A DNA stretch of 64,000 nucleotides from Prorocentrum cordatum. Its lineage: Eukaryota > Sar > Dinophyceae > Prorocentrales > Prorocentraceae. The notes under the pieces are model-generated. The model did not search any database. It saw nothing but the letters and a program-made list of their open reading frames with translations, and was not told where the DNA came from. Numbering within the stretch: position 1 is the first letter of the stretch; each line of letters starts with the position of its first letter. The position numbers and the translations under genes are program-made. The stretch is taken from contig CAUYUJ010012581.1 of the NCBI GenBank assembly GCA_963575745.1, positions 303,001 to 367,000 of the forward strand, in the 5' to 3' direction. Shown here piece after piece: positions 63,445 through 64,000 of the stretch.

Positions 63445-64000
63445 TGAGGAAGTCTTAGGCGAAACGCCCGGCCCGCCCTTTCGACCGGCTTCGGGGTGCG
63501 ACAGGGCGAAGTTATTCATAAGGGAAGGGATTTAGGAGTGCGGCGAGGAGGCTCGTGCAGGTCCCAACGAGTTCAACACGAGGAACCAACCAACATGATA
63601 GCCTCGCCCCGCAATACACCCTTCAGTTGTATCACCAGTCGGCTGCTCTTGCAACCCACTGGCGGCATTGCAGGGGTACCAGGGGGGCCATCATCTCCGC
63701 TTGCCATCCCGCTCTCGCTTGAGGCGCGCCGGCTCCCGCTGTCATAGTGGACCTCGAGCACCCGGCGAGCAAGGCGGGCAAGTCTGCCTGGCAGGGAGGG
63801 GTTCGATGTCCGAGCAGGGGGGGGTAGGGCTGGCAGGCAGATCGTATCGAATTCCCGTCAGGTATCACTGATCCTGGTGTAACAGTTTGACGTCAGTGTT
63901 CTTGCAACTTGTGACGCATCGCATATCCCCACCAGCCCGTCCAGCAAAGATGGACAAAAACGCCAGTGGAGACTCCTCTATTTGAAAAGTGCGTGGTGTT
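63445..64000. other. No recognised gene at the right edge
   Basis: Mixed GC-rich sequence with short frames on both strands. Features may continue beyond the window. Confidence 0.4.

Noticed and set aside
1-64000. tRNA, rRNA, CRISPR array or bacterial operon
   Set aside because: I looked for tRNA T-loop patterns with pairing arms, conserved rRNA cores and regularly spaced identical repeats with unique spacers, and found none. The tandem arrays lack unique spacers.

Overview
The window looks like nuclear DNA of a dinoflagellate. The decisive sign is an exact copy of the dinoflagellate spliced leader at 12834-12855, directly upstream of an intact intronless gene. Other signs agree: very GC-rich exon-like islands separated by kilobases of repeats, non-LTR retrotransposon debris, no operons, no bacterial-style gene packing, and many trinucleotide and pentanucleotide arrays. 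High GC with foldback repeats beside possible splice sites fits a large-genome, introner-bearing lineage such as Prorocentrum. The genus is an inference that the sequence alone cannot settle.

Layout. 1-8980: a pyrimidine tract, then a decayed LINE-like element (about 420-6560, a relict F-V-D-D reverse transcriptase motif at 4098-4109) interrupted by an inverted array of GCCGCCGAAATT units. 8990-12779: G-rich CTTGGGG repeats, paired ACACAGATC hairpins and a 90-bp satellite ending in a GAT microsatellite. 12818-14756: a complete processed mRNA copy with target-site duplications, coding for a 420-residue DUF4380-like membrane-anchored protein. 14757-21300: simple and palindromic repeats. 21724-22519: a foldback element and a terminal exon ending in a transmembrane tail. 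22520-35000: tandem repeats, two large satellite elements in opposite orientation around a TGTTATG-rich 3.4-kb stretch, and a triplicated repeat. 35683-47670: five plus-strand exon candidates with compatible phases, possibly one gene with introns of 1-5 kb that hold a LINE 3' fragment and many repeats. 48160-64000: more satellite copies, hairpins, GC islands of uncertain strand, a second composite repeat family, an AGCAT pentamer array and tandem repeats.

The window is mainly about repeat biology. One composite element type recurs in four clear copies (11.3-12.8, 27.1-28.6, 32.0-33.8 and 52.0-53.1 kb) with shared ends although its monomers differ. A second composite family recurs six times from 39 to 61 kb. 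Only one gene (12932-14194) can be called with high confidence. The other coding calls are exon candidates that need transcript evidence.
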